Shown one piece after another: positions 18,633 through 26,533 of a DNA stretch of 64,000 nt (positions are counted from its first letter, which is position 1; the number at the start of each line of letters is the position of its first letter). Source of the DNA: Oceanospirillum sp048265165. GTDB lineage: Bacteria > Pseudomonadota > Gammaproteobacteria > Pseudomonadales > Halomonadaceae. The DNA is taken from contig NZ_JBLXCD010000002.1 of NCBI RefSeq assembly GCF_048265165.1, positions 620,001 to 684,000 of the forward strand, given 5' to 3'. The translations under genes were made by a program, and so were the position numbers. The notes under the pieces are model-generated. The model saw only the letters and a list, made by a program, of their open reading frames with translations. It was not told where the DNA came from and searched no databases.

Positions 18633-18845
18633 TTATTGGATACCGTTAATCAGGGTCGTGATTGCAGGTGGCTGGTGCATATCGGCTTCGATCTTTTCCC
18701 AGATATACAAAATCTTCCGGCCACCGAATGGGCGGATGTAATGAATACCTTCAAAAAGAACAGAGTCTTTCAGTTGGTTGCGAATAGTTCGTGTGTCGTA
18801 CTTGATACGGTCTGCAAGTTCTTGAGTTGTAAGATAAGTAGACAT
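18633..18845 (-). CDS. Excisionase-like small DNA-binding protein
   Basis: A 70-residue protein with a winged-helix/MerR-like helix-turn-helix at its N-terminus (YLTTQELADRIKYDTRTIRN, about residues 4-23) and a GGRKILYIW strand, typical of AlpA/Xis-type factors that are often encoded next to integrases. It would set recombination direction and may act as a repressor. The integrase starts 11 bp downstream. It is divergent from the XRE gene across an operator-rich spacer. Confidence 0.75.
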   Translation of the reverse strand: MSTYLTTQELADRIKYDTRTIRNQLKDSVLFEGIHYIRPFGGRKILYIWEKIEADMHQPPAITTLINGIQ

Positions 18846-18906
18846 AGTCGAATTACCTCTGGAGTAGTGTTATCCTAAATTGATAAAGGGTTTTCCAGAT
18901 AACAAA

Positions 18907-18925
18907 ATGCTATCCTGGATGGCAT
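18907..18925. promoter_or_regulatory. Palindromic operator O1
   Basis: A 19-bp near-perfect palindrome, ATGCTATCC-T-GGATGGCAT, in the spacer between the excisionase-like gene and the XRE gene. A sister site is at 18960-18976. Likely bound by the XRE regulator or the excisionase-like protein (inferred). Confidence 0.6.
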
Positions 18926-18932
18926 TTTATGC

Positions 18933-18950
18933 TGCAAAATGTATTTTGCA
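18933..18950. promoter_or_regulatory. Inverted repeat between the two operators
   Basis: TGCAAAATGTATTTTGCA: 8-bp perfect arms around GT, midway between O1 and O2 in an AT-rich stretch. Could be a third protein site or part of the divergent promoters. Confidence 0.5.
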
Positions 18951-18959
18951 ATGTTTTTT

Positions 18960-18976
18960 TGCCATCCAGGATGATA
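18960..18976. promoter_or_regulatory. Palindromic operator O2
   Basis: TGCCATCC-A-GGATGATA, matching O1 in inverted orientation: GCCATCCAGGAT is the exact complement of ATCCTGGATGGC at 18912-18923. It lies about 25 bp upstream of the XRE start, as expected for an autoregulatory operator. Confidence 0.6.
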
Positions 18977-19000
18977 TTTTTTCTTTTAATGAGGTTTTAA

Positions 19001-19201
19001 GTGATCAAGTGTCACCTGGCTCGACTAATGGGCGAGCACAAAATGAAGATTGCGGATGTTTCCCGTGAGACAGGGTTGAATCGAAACACGGTGACTCTGC
19101 TGTATAAAGAGACGGCTCAGCGGATCGATTTAGATGCGATTGATAAACTTTGTGATCTGTTTGATTGTGAGGTAGGAGATCTATTGGAGCGGGTAAGATA
19201 A
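19001..19201 (+). CDS. Small XRE-family (Cro/CI-type) regulator
   Basis: A 66-residue, single-domain helix-turn-helix protein (MKIADVSRETGLNRNTVTLLYKE, about residues 15-37, then IDLDAIDKLCDLFDCEVGDLLE). The start is a GTG with GAGG 6 nt upstream. It is 29 bp from drmMII on the same strand and divergent from the excisionase-integrase operon. It probably represses its own promoter and the drmMII-drmA-drmB-drmC operon, as small XRE control proteins do in restriction systems; this is inferred from position. The palindromes at 18907-18976 are candidate targets. Confidence 0.85.
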   Translation: MIKCHLARLMGEHKMKIADVSRETGLNRNTVTLLYKETAQRIDLDAIDKLCDLFDCEVGDLLERVR

Positions 19202-19230
19202 GTGACATTGAACAAAGAGGCTTTACAGTT

Positions 19231-20463
19231 GTGAGACGACCTGCAAAGAAAATGATTTCTCTTTTTAGTGGGGCTGGTGGCTTGGACCTCGGGCTTGCCG
19301 CAGCAGGTTTCATCAATAAACTGTGTGTAGAAATAGACCCCACAGCTCAGCAAACTTTGGCTTTAAATCATCCGAAGTGGAAAATCGCCTTGCCGGGTGA
19401 TATTCACGCATTAACACCTAAAGAACTTCTCAGGCAATCAGGCCTTAAGCCTATGGAGTTAACCTTGCTTGCAGGAGGCCCGCCCTGTCAGCCTTTTTCA
19501 AAGTCTGGGTATTGGGCTACTGGCGATACTAGTCGCCTGACCGACCCGAGAGCCAAAACACTTAAGGCTTACTTAGATATTGTCTGCGAAGCACTCCCAG
19601 AAGTGGTTTTGCTGGAAAATGTCAAAGGAATCGCTTATTCAGATAAGGATGAGGGGTTACAGCTGTTGGTTAATGAACTGAATAAGATCAATCGAACCAA
19701 ACAAACCAACTATCAGCCAAATGTAATTGCTCTGAATGCAGTTGATTATGGGGTTCCTCAGTCAAGGGAGCGGGTATTTATAATCGCGAACAGAGAAGGA
19801 AAGAAATTTGATCTACCTGCTCCAACGCATTTTGCTCCAGAGGAAGTTAAGGGTAAAGGCAAGCCGTATTTAACAGCTTGGGATGCAATTGGCGATCTAG
19901 ATTCGGACCTTTGGCCTGGCGATGTTAAGCCTTCGGGGAAGTGGGCAGATCTTTTACCAACAATCCCTGAAGGTCAGAACTATCTATGGCATACAGATAA
20001 CATGGGAGGGGTCCCATTATTTGGATGGAGAACTCGATTTTGGTCATTTTTGCTTAAGCTCGCGAAGTGTAAGCCAAGTTGGACTATTCAGGCTCAACCA
20101 GGGCCTGCAACGGGGCCATTTCACTGGAAAGGAAGGCTTCTTTCAACTCGTGAATTAGCAAGACTGCAAACCTTTCCAGATAATTACCAATTTGTTGGCG
20201 ATAGACGTGCAGCTCATATGCAGATAGGAAACGCAGTTCCACCTGCCCTTGGTGAGTTATTTGGGTTGGAAATTCGGCGTCAGTTCTTCGGAGAACGTGT
20301 TCGCAGAAAGCTACGCCTAATACCAGCAAAAAGAAATGATTGCCCTCTGCCAGAAGAGCCGGCACCTGTACCTGAAAAGTATTTGTCATTAAGGGGTGCT
20401 CATAATGCCCACCCGGGAACAGGGAAAGGACCTAGAGCACAAAAACGCGAACAAAAGGAATAA
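19231..20463 (+). CDS. drmMII: DISARM DrmMII: DNA cytosine-5 methyltransferase
   Basis: A 410-residue DNA (cytosine-5) methyltransferase. Motif I SLFSGAGGLDLGLAAAGF (about residues 10-27), motif IV GGPPCQPFSKSG with the catalytic Cys (about 85-96), motif VI ENVKG (about 130), motif VIII QSRERVFII (about 173-181), a target-recognition region (about 210-300), motif IX RELARLQTFP and motif X QIGNAVPP. The start is a GTG with AAAGAGG about 10 nt upstream. Its stop is 2 bp from the drmA start, so it belongs to that operon. In class 2 DISARM such an enzyme marks host DNA as self; here it sits in a locus that otherwise has class 1 genes. Its target sequence cannot be read from the protein. Confidence 0.9.
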   Translation: MRRPAKKMISLFSGAGGLDLGLAAAGFINKLCVEIDPTAQQTLALNHPKWKIALPGDIHALTPKELLRQSGLKPMELTLLAGGPPCQPFSKSGYWATGDTSRLTDPRAKTLKAYLDIVCEALPEVVLLENVKGIAYSDKDEGLQLLVNELNKINRTKQTNYQPNVIALNAVDYGVPQSRERVFIIANREGKKFDLPAPTHFAPEEVKGKGKPYLTAWDAIGDLDSDLWPGDVKPSGKWADLLPTIPEGQNYLWHTDNMGGVPLFGWRTRFWSFLLKLAKCKPSWTIQAQPGPATGPFHWKGRLLSTRELARLQTFPDNYQFVGDRRAAHMQIGNAVPPALGELFGLEIRRQFFGERVRRKLRLIPAKRNDCPLPEEPAPVPEKYLSLRGAHNAHPGTGKGPRAQKREQKE

Positions 20464-20465
20464 TA

Positions 20466-23400
20466 ATGCCTGATAGCAGTAAACGTGAATCGCGCTCACG
20501 AATTCTAGAAGCTCTTGAACGGGAGTTAATGGGGCCTACTACCGCTGACGAATCAATTAATGAATTTCCGACTACCCGATATATCGTAGGTCGTTTGGCG
20601 CCCCTCAAGTCTGAAATTCCCGATTACGAAAAAGACGAACTGGCTGCGGGTAATGACGATGATGAGGGTGGTGAATACGAACCACAACCACCGCTCATTG
20701 TGGGTTTTAGCCCTTCGTCTATGGGGTTGTCTTTTCTGGTTTCGCAGGAAACCAAAACCATCAATGCCAATGCTGCGTGGGGCGACTATCGTCGTGAAAA
20801 AGACGAATCTGAAGGCGGAACGTATTGGCAACGCTATCAGCGGGCCGTTTTAGTAGAGGGCATACCGGTTGATAAAATTGGCAAGCTGAGTCCGATTCCC
20901 TTATCAAAATCCAATGCGTCCAAGTCAGTTACTATTACTCCAGACGGCTTTAGGCGACCAGGAGAAGATGGTGACGGAGATGGCCAAGTATTTCTGGAAG
21001 GTGTTGTTCACCATATTGATGGCGCCAAGGCGGTCAGTCTGTTTCTGGTAAACCGCCGACCTAAAGGTGACGATTCCGACAAAGCAAAAGATCAACAATG
21101 GTTAATGCAACCAAAACTTCAGGTGTTTGGGGCTGACAAAGGGCCGATCTTCATCGCCAAAGATTTCGATAAAGACATATCCAAAGACCCTGAAATTGCG
21201 ACGGCCAATCTGCTTTATAGAGATGCCAAAGAATTCGCTACTGGGCATGGGGTCGCTGCAGGATGGGATGGTCTTAACGTCACTCGTGACCGCGCGAGCT
21301 TATTATTTACCGATTTCATTCCAAACTTCGAAGTTCCCAGTCTGATAGCCCAAAGTGGCGCGATTCCCGGTCTTAACTTGGATATGCTGGAGCTAAGCAA
21401 ATGTGCAACGCCCAACGATTTATTCCAGGCTATCGAGCCGCTGTTGTTAGCTTACGAGCAATGGGTAGCCGATAGAAAAGCAGAAGCGAAGAATGCCCCC
21501 TTTAACTCAACGCCAGAAAATATTGATACCTCTAAGGTGCTTATTGAGTCCTGCGAGGACGCCGCTCGAAGAATGCGCGAAGGCTTGGAACTCATTCGAG
21601 ATGAGAAAAATGCCTTTGATTCATTTTTGTTTGCCAACCACGTTATGTGGGATCAGCGTATTCATGCTATTTGGGCAGGTAGAAACCGTGATAAGGGAGA
21701 AATCGTAGGCACGCCGGCAGACTTCGACAAGTCTAACAACCGCACCTGGCGTCCATTCCAGATGGGCTTTATCTTGCTCAACATCGCCAGCATGGTGAAT
21801 AAGCCCAAAGTCGGTGAGAAAGTTGCAGCAGACCGAAAACTCGTAGACCTGCTCTGGTTCCCGACGGGTGGCGGTAAGACCGAAGCCTATCTTGGGCTCG
21901 CGGCATTTACGCTCGCCTATCGGCGCCTGCGCGGCGATGTAAATGGCCTTGATTCCAGCGCTGGCGTTGCCATCATCATGCGCTACACCTTGCGCCTGCT
22001 CACGGTTCAGCAGTTTCAACGAGCTACGGCACTAATCTGCGCCTGCGAATTGGTGCGCAAGAGCAACCCTGAAAAGTGGGGGCAGGAGCCCTTTAAAATT
22101 GGCCTTTGGGTGGGTAAAGCTACAACACCAAACGATGCCAAAGCATCTGGGAAGGCGCTTGAAAAGTTAGAAGAGGGTAAAAAACCACGTGATGGCAGCC
22201 CGGTTCAGCTAGTGTCTTGCCCTCGCTGCGGCACCTCGCTGGTTACGCCGCAAGGAAAACCGGAAAATCAAACTTACGACTTTGATAATGCGCGGCTAAG
22301 AACGCTTGTTCGTTGCCCCAATCCAAAGTGCGAATTCTGTGCACGTAAGTCAAATGATCAAGGCTTGCCAGTTGTTGTTGTCGATGACGAAATCTATCGT
22401 GAGTGTCCATCTCTGGTTATTGCTACCGTGGACAAATTTGCCCGTATGCCCTTTAAAGGTGAGACTCAGGCACTCTTCGGTTTGCGAGATAGATACAGTC
22501 CAACCTATGGCCATCTAACGCCAGGGCATGGTGAAAAGCCTAATCAACGCGTCGTCAAAGATGATCAGCCTGCACTTCGTTTAGTGCCACCAGAATTGAT
22601 TATTCAAGACGAATTGCACCTAATCTCTGGCCCGCTGGGTACTATGGTTGGACTATACGAGACGGCAGTAGATTTTCTTACCCGAGTTGAAGTCGAAACA
22701 GGTGTTTCGATACCAGCCAAGATTATTGCGTCCACAGCAACTATTCGCCGAGCTCGTGAGCAAATTCGTCAGCTCTACAACCGTGATTTGGCGATCTTTC
22801 CTCCTAGCGGTTTGTCATCTAAAGATTCCTTTTTTGCTAAAGAACAGGAAATCAAAGAGGATGACGACAAAACAGCGGGTCGCCTCTATGTCGGATTGAA
22901 TGCTCCAGGCTCCAGTACTAAAACCTTATTGGTGCGTGTCTATGCGGCACTGTTGGCAGCAGGTGAGGCCGAAATTACGCGTGACCATGAAGCCGCAGAC
23001 CCTTATGCAACCGTTGTAGGTTACTTTAATAGTTTGCGCGCACTGGGCGGAGCTCGTCGTCTGGTGGAAGACGACATCAAGAAGCGTCTGCGCTATCTGT
23101 CCCAGCAGCGTGGGTTTCCACAACGCTACATCAATGATCCAGATGAGCTGACCAGCCGACTGGATTCTTGGCGTATCCCAGGCTTATTAAAACGCCTGGA
23201 TAACAAGTTTCCGCGAGAGCAAGGCAAGCAATATCCGGTCGATGTACTGCTAGCCACCAATATGATTTCGGTGGGAGTGGACATTGATCGCTTAGGTCTC
23301 ATGGTCGTAACTGGCCAGCCTAAGAGCACCGCAGAATACATTCAGGCAACCAGCCGAGTAGGTCGTAAACACCCAGGTTTGGTCATCACTATGTACAACT

Positions 23401-23897
23401 GGCTGAGTGCGCGTGATCTTTCACATTACGAACACTTCCGAGGCTACCATGCAGCGCTTTATCGCTATGTGGAAGCCATCAGTGTGACGCCGTTTTCATC
23501 ACGCGCGTTAGATCGCGGATTGCGCGGCGCCTTTGCGGCTATGCAGCGTCTGGGCGGCCAGAACATGGCGAGAGAAGTGCAGGCGCAGAACTTTGACCCT
23601 GCATTACCCGGCACGGATCTAATGATCACCGATATCACGCTGCGCGCGGCAGATTTGGTTGGCAAGAAAAACGCCAAACTGGTTAACAATCGCCTGATGT
23701 CCAGCCGTGATGATTGGGCACACTATGCAGACGATCTGCTGCGCTATTCCTGGCTAAAAAGCGGTGAGCGCCCGCCAAACAATGCCCGGGTTTTGTTGAA
23801 AACGTCCGGTACTGATAACGAAGGCCAATGGTCAACCCCAGGCTCTCTGCGGGAAGTTGAACCAACAGCAGCATTTTATCTGAGTGATGAGGAGTAA
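20466..23897 (+). CDS. drmA: DISARM DrmA: large helicase-domain protein
   Basis: An 1143-residue core DISARM protein; with DrmB it forms the DNA-binding helicase complex in studied systems. Superfamily 2 motifs are seen: Walker A FPTGGGKTEAY (about residues 465-475), a DEAH-type box as DELH (about 715-718), motif III STATI, and motifs V-VI NMISVGVDIDRL to YIQATSRVGR (about 935-967). A Cys cluster CPRCG with CPNPKCEFC (about 585-625) looks like an inserted zinc ribbon between motifs I and II. The start ATG is 2 bp after drmMII, and drmB follows after 5 bp. Confidence 0.92.
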   Translation: MPDSSKRESRSRILEALERELMGPTTADESINEFPTTRYIVGRLAPLKSEIPDYEKDELAAGNDDDEGGEYEPQPPLIVGFSPSSMGLSFLVSQETKTINANAAWGDYRREKDESEGGTYWQRYQRAVLVEGIPVDKIGKLSPIPLSKSNASKSVTITPDGFRRPGEDGDGDGQVFLEGVVHHIDGAKAVSLFLVNRRPKGDDSDKAKDQQWLMQPKLQVFGADKGPIFIAKDFDKDISKDPEIATANLLYRDAKEFATGHGVAAGWDGLNVTRDRASLLFTDFIPNFEVPSLIAQSGAIPGLNLDMLELSKCATPNDLFQAIEPLLLAYEQWVADRKAEAKNAPFNSTPENIDTSKVLIESCEDAARRMREGLELIRDEKNAFDSFLFANHVMWDQRIHAIWAGRNRDKGEIVGTPADFDKSNNRTWRPFQMGFILLNIASMVNKPKVGEKVAADRKLVDLLWFPTGGGKTEAYLGLAAFTLAYRRLRGDVNGLDSSAGVAIIMRYTLRLLTVQQFQRATALICACELVRKSNPEKWGQEPFKIGLWVGKATTPNDAKASGKALEKLEEGKKPRDGSPVQLVSCPRCGTSLVTPQGKPENQTYDFDNARLRTLVRCPNPKCEFCARKSNDQGLPVVVVDDEIYRECPSLVIATVDKFARMPFKGETQALFGLRDRYSPTYGHLTPGHGEKPNQRVVKDDQPALRLVPPELIIQDELHLISGPLGTMVGLYETAVDFLTRVEVETGVSIPAKIIASTATIRRAREQIRQLYNRDLAIFPPSGLSSKDSFFAKEQEIKEDDDKTAGRLYVGLNAPGSSTKTLLVRVYAALLAAGEAEITRDHEAADPYATVVGYFNSLRALGGARRLVEDDIKKRLRYLSQQRGFPQRYINDPDELTSRLDSWRIPGLLKRLDNKFPREQGKQYPVDVLLATNMISVGVDIDRLGLMVVTGQPKSTAEYIQATSRVGRKHPGLVITMYNWLSARDLSHYEHFRGYHAALYRYVEAISVTPFSSRALDRGLRGAFAAMQRLGGQNMAREVQAQNFDPALPGTDLMITDITLRAADLVGKKNAKLVNNRLMSSRDDWAHYADDLLRYSWLKSGERPPNNARVLLKTSGTDNEGQWSTPGSLREVEPTAAFYLSDEE

Positions 23898-23902
23898 CAC
23901 GG

Positions 23903-25702
23903 ATGTCGAGTAAAAGAGCAATTGGCGATGTTCGTCCCAGTCAGGTAATCACCACCTTTGGTCCCGGTGCGATTGTCGATCTACAAACCCTCTCAGTTAT
24001 TGTCGCCGGTATTGACGGTTGGCACTTGGATGAAGATCTGGTTATTCACGAGCCTCGCCTGCAGCGTGCGTTAAAGGTAAAGCGTTTCTTTTCTGCAGAG
24101 CCGGCTAGTGGTAACTATTTTACTAAGCGGGGCACTGTTCCAACTTTTCTGTTCCCGCGCTATCAAGTCTGTACGCACCCCGAATGTGCAACGCTTTCTG
24201 AACCAGGCGAAGAGCTGGTTGAGTACAACGAAAAAACGCAGGAAATGGAGTGCAAGGCACCCAACTGCAAAGGTCGGGGCAAGTTCCGCGCCCCCACCAT
24301 TCCAGCACCTTTCGTAGTGGCCTGCCCGAGTGGGCATATTGATGACTTTCCATGGCGCGCCTATGTACATCGTGATGCCGACACCAACTGCCAAAAACGC
24401 ATGCGCTTGGTTTACTCGGGTACGACAGGATCGGTGTCCGATATTTGGATTTATTGCGCCTGTGATGCTAAACGCAGCGTAAGTGATGCCTTTGGTGAAA
24501 ACCGCAGCCTTGCCTTGGGCGAATGCACTCGCAAGCGCCCATGGCTGGGGATAAAAAATAAAGATCCTCACGAGTGTAAACACGCCGGTCAGCTACGAGC
24601 GATTCAGCGCGGAGCTACAAATGGCTGGTTCCCCTTGGTACGCAGTGCATTATCGATTAAAGAGGCCGCCAGCCCGATTGGCCAGGCGCTTAAGAAGTGC
24701 CCCCACCACCAGGTGGAAAAGATCGACTCGCCAGAAAAACTGCAAATACTGCTGGAATTGGAAATGTTCCCGGCACTGGCAGAGTTTAAAGCCGAAGATA
24801 TTTGGCAGACCCTGTTAAAAGAGCGCGGTGAAATAGAAACCGATGAGATTGACCTGCGTTTGCCGGAGTGGAACGCCTTCCGCGATATTGTAGGCAGCAA
24901 TCAAGGTGATCAGTCCGACTTCTTTCTTGAGGCCGGGGAAGTACCTGACTTCCTCGCTGATAAAGTCGAGCGCATTGTGCTAGCCCGCAAGCTTCTGGAA
25001 GTGCGCGCACTCACCAGCTTTACCCGCATCGATTACGCTTCCGGCATGGATGACGACGGCATGGGGGCCTCGCGCGCGCCCATCTATAAAGAGCGCCAGG
25101 ATTGGTTGCCAGCCGTCGAGGTACGCGGAGAAGGTATCTTCCTGGAGCTAAAAGAAGAGGCTATAAATGCTTGGGAGGCAGAGCCCGCTGTACAAAAGCG
25201 CGCTGCCGCTATCGAGCAAAAATACAAAGAATGGGCCGCTGAGCGCGGTGTGGATGCGGATGACTTCCCCGGTGCGCGTTATGTGTTGCTGCACAGCCTG
25301 GCTCATGTGCTGATACGCCAATTGGCATTGGATTGCGGTTATTCCGAATCGTCGGTACGCGAGCGTATCTACAGCAGTACCGATCCCGAGCGCAAAATGG
25401 CCGGCATACTGTTGTACACCGCCAGCGCGGATTCCGAAGGCAGCTTGGGTGGTTTGGTAGATCTTGGCACCAAAGAGCGCTTCCCGAATCTGATACACAA
25501 TGCCTTGGAAAACGCTAAACGCTGCTCGTCCGACCCGCTGTGTGCAGACCATCAACCCGATGTGCATGCAACCATTAACGGTGCTGCTTGCCACGCCTGT
25601 GTGCTGGCGCCAGAGACCTCCTGTGAAGCGTTTAACCGCTTTTTGGATCGAAACTTCCTGGTGCCTACCATGGCATACAGCGATATGGCTTACTTCAAAT
25701 AA
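23903..25702 (+). CDS. drmB: DISARM DrmB: DUF1998 protein
   Basis: A 599-residue core DISARM protein. The C-terminal DUF1998 domain (about residues 455-590) shows LLHSLAHVLIRQLA, ILLYTASADSEGSLGGLVDLG and a Cys-rich end (CSSDPLC, ACHACVLAPETSC) likely to bind zinc. A second Cys group (CTHPEC with CKAPNC, about 90-125) may be another zinc site. In characterised DISARM, DrmB pairs with DrmA to sense incoming DNA. The gene has a strong GAGGAG ribosome-binding site and lies 5 bp after drmA and 12 bp before drmC. Confidence 0.92.
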   Translation: MSSKRAIGDVRPSQVITTFGPGAIVDLQTLSVIVAGIDGWHLDEDLVIHEPRLQRALKVKRFFSAEPASGNYFTKRGTVPTFLFPRYQVCTHPECATLSEPGEELVEYNEKTQEMECKAPNCKGRGKFRAPTIPAPFVVACPSGHIDDFPWRAYVHRDADTNCQKRMRLVYSGTTGSVSDIWIYCACDAKRSVSDAFGENRSLALGECTRKRPWLGIKNKDPHECKHAGQLRAIQRGATNGWFPLVRSALSIKEAASPIGQALKKCPHHQVEKIDSPEKLQILLELEMFPALAEFKAEDIWQTLLKERGEIETDEIDLRLPEWNAFRDIVGSNQGDQSDFFLEAGEVPDFLADKVERIVLARKLLEVRALTSFTRIDYASGMDDDGMGASRAPIYKERQDWLPAVEVRGEGIFLELKEEAINAWEAEPAVQKRAAAIEQKYKEWAAERGVDADDFPGARYVLLHSLAHVLIRQLALDCGYSESSVRERIYSSTDPERKMAGILLYTASADSEGSLGGLVDLGTKERFPNLIHNALENAKRCSSDPLCADHQPDVHATINGAACHACVLAPETSCEAFNRFLDRNFLVPTMAYSDMAYFK

Positions 25703-25714
25703 TGAGGAGTAGCC

Positions 25715-26533
25715 ATGTCTGCTAACAGGGATAAATCTGCCTATGCTTTGGCTCAGGCGGTGCGCCAGCTGATGAATGCTGGTGCTTTTGCTGAGGTTCT
25801 CGCTGGGGTAGAGAGCGGAGTGCTAACTGCACAGTCGGGCTCCGCCAGTATTGCCAAACTTGCCGCTGGGCGCGGAGCAGTGCAAAGCGCTCTTTCAAAT
25901 GTGATCGCTATTTGGGCCAGTGATTTTTCCGCACTCACGAACTCTGCCTTTGCGCTGCAGCTGGCCGCGCTGAAAGAAGCTGTGCTGTTAACCGAAGGCG
26001 AAGCTACGCAAACCGAAGTGGTCTGGACCGGGCCAAAAGTGGAAGGTTCCTACCTGCGCGCCACCCGCCAAGTGGTACAGGACATTATCTCCGCTGCTCA
26101 GTCAGAACTTTTGGTAGTGGGCTATTGGCTGGCCGGGAAAGAGGATTACGAAGGCATTATTAACGACATCATCGAGCTGATGGCCCATGCTGTTGCCCGT
26201 GGAGTCAAAGTTACCATGGTGCTGGACGAAGGCGAAAAAGGCTACGGTAAAAACAACCGCGATACCCTGATTGCCCTGTGGCCCAAAGGGGTTGCCCTTC
26301 CCAAACTGCTCACCTGGAAAATCCCTGCTGACGATAAGCACCTTAAACTACACGCCAAGGTGCTGGTCGCCGATCGGCACGATGCTTTGGTCACCTCTGC
26401 CAACCTCACCATGTATGCGTTGGATCGCAATATGGAAATGGGCGTTCGGGCGCAGGGGCAACCCAGTAAACGGATTGCTGAGCACTTTGACTTGTTAAGG
26501 CACAAGAGAGTGCTTGTTTCGTATTTTTTTTAG
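25715..26533 (+). CDS. drmC: DISARM DrmC: phospholipase-D-like protein
   Basis: A 272-residue protein of the phospholipase D/nuclease superfamily. One clear HxKxxxxD motif is seen, HAKVLVAD (about residues 213-220), followed by SANLT and a downstream Glu (MEMGV), the usual second half of the active site. The N-terminal about 100 residues are helical and Ala-rich. DrmC is part of all described DISARM systems but not always needed for defence. It ends in a run of eight T residues that forms its last codons, and its stop region overlaps the convergent drmMI by 4 bp. Confidence 0.9.
   Translation: MSANRDKSAYALAQAVRQLMNAGAFAEVLAGVESGVLTAQSGSASIAKLAAGRGAVQSALSNVIAIWASDFSALTNSAFALQLAALKEAVLLTEGEATQTEVVWTGPKVEGSYLRATRQVVQDIISAAQSELLVVGYWLAGKEDYEGIINDIIELMAHAVARGVKVTMVLDEGEKGYGKNNRDTLIALWPKGVALPKLLTWKIPADDKHLKLHAKVLVADRHDALVTSANLTMYALDRNMEMGVRAQGQPSKRIAEHFDLLRHKRVLVSYFF

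Noticed and set aside
24071..24583. 170-codon minus-strand open frame
   Set aside because: Antisense to drmB, with atypical composition and no motif; a shadow frame.
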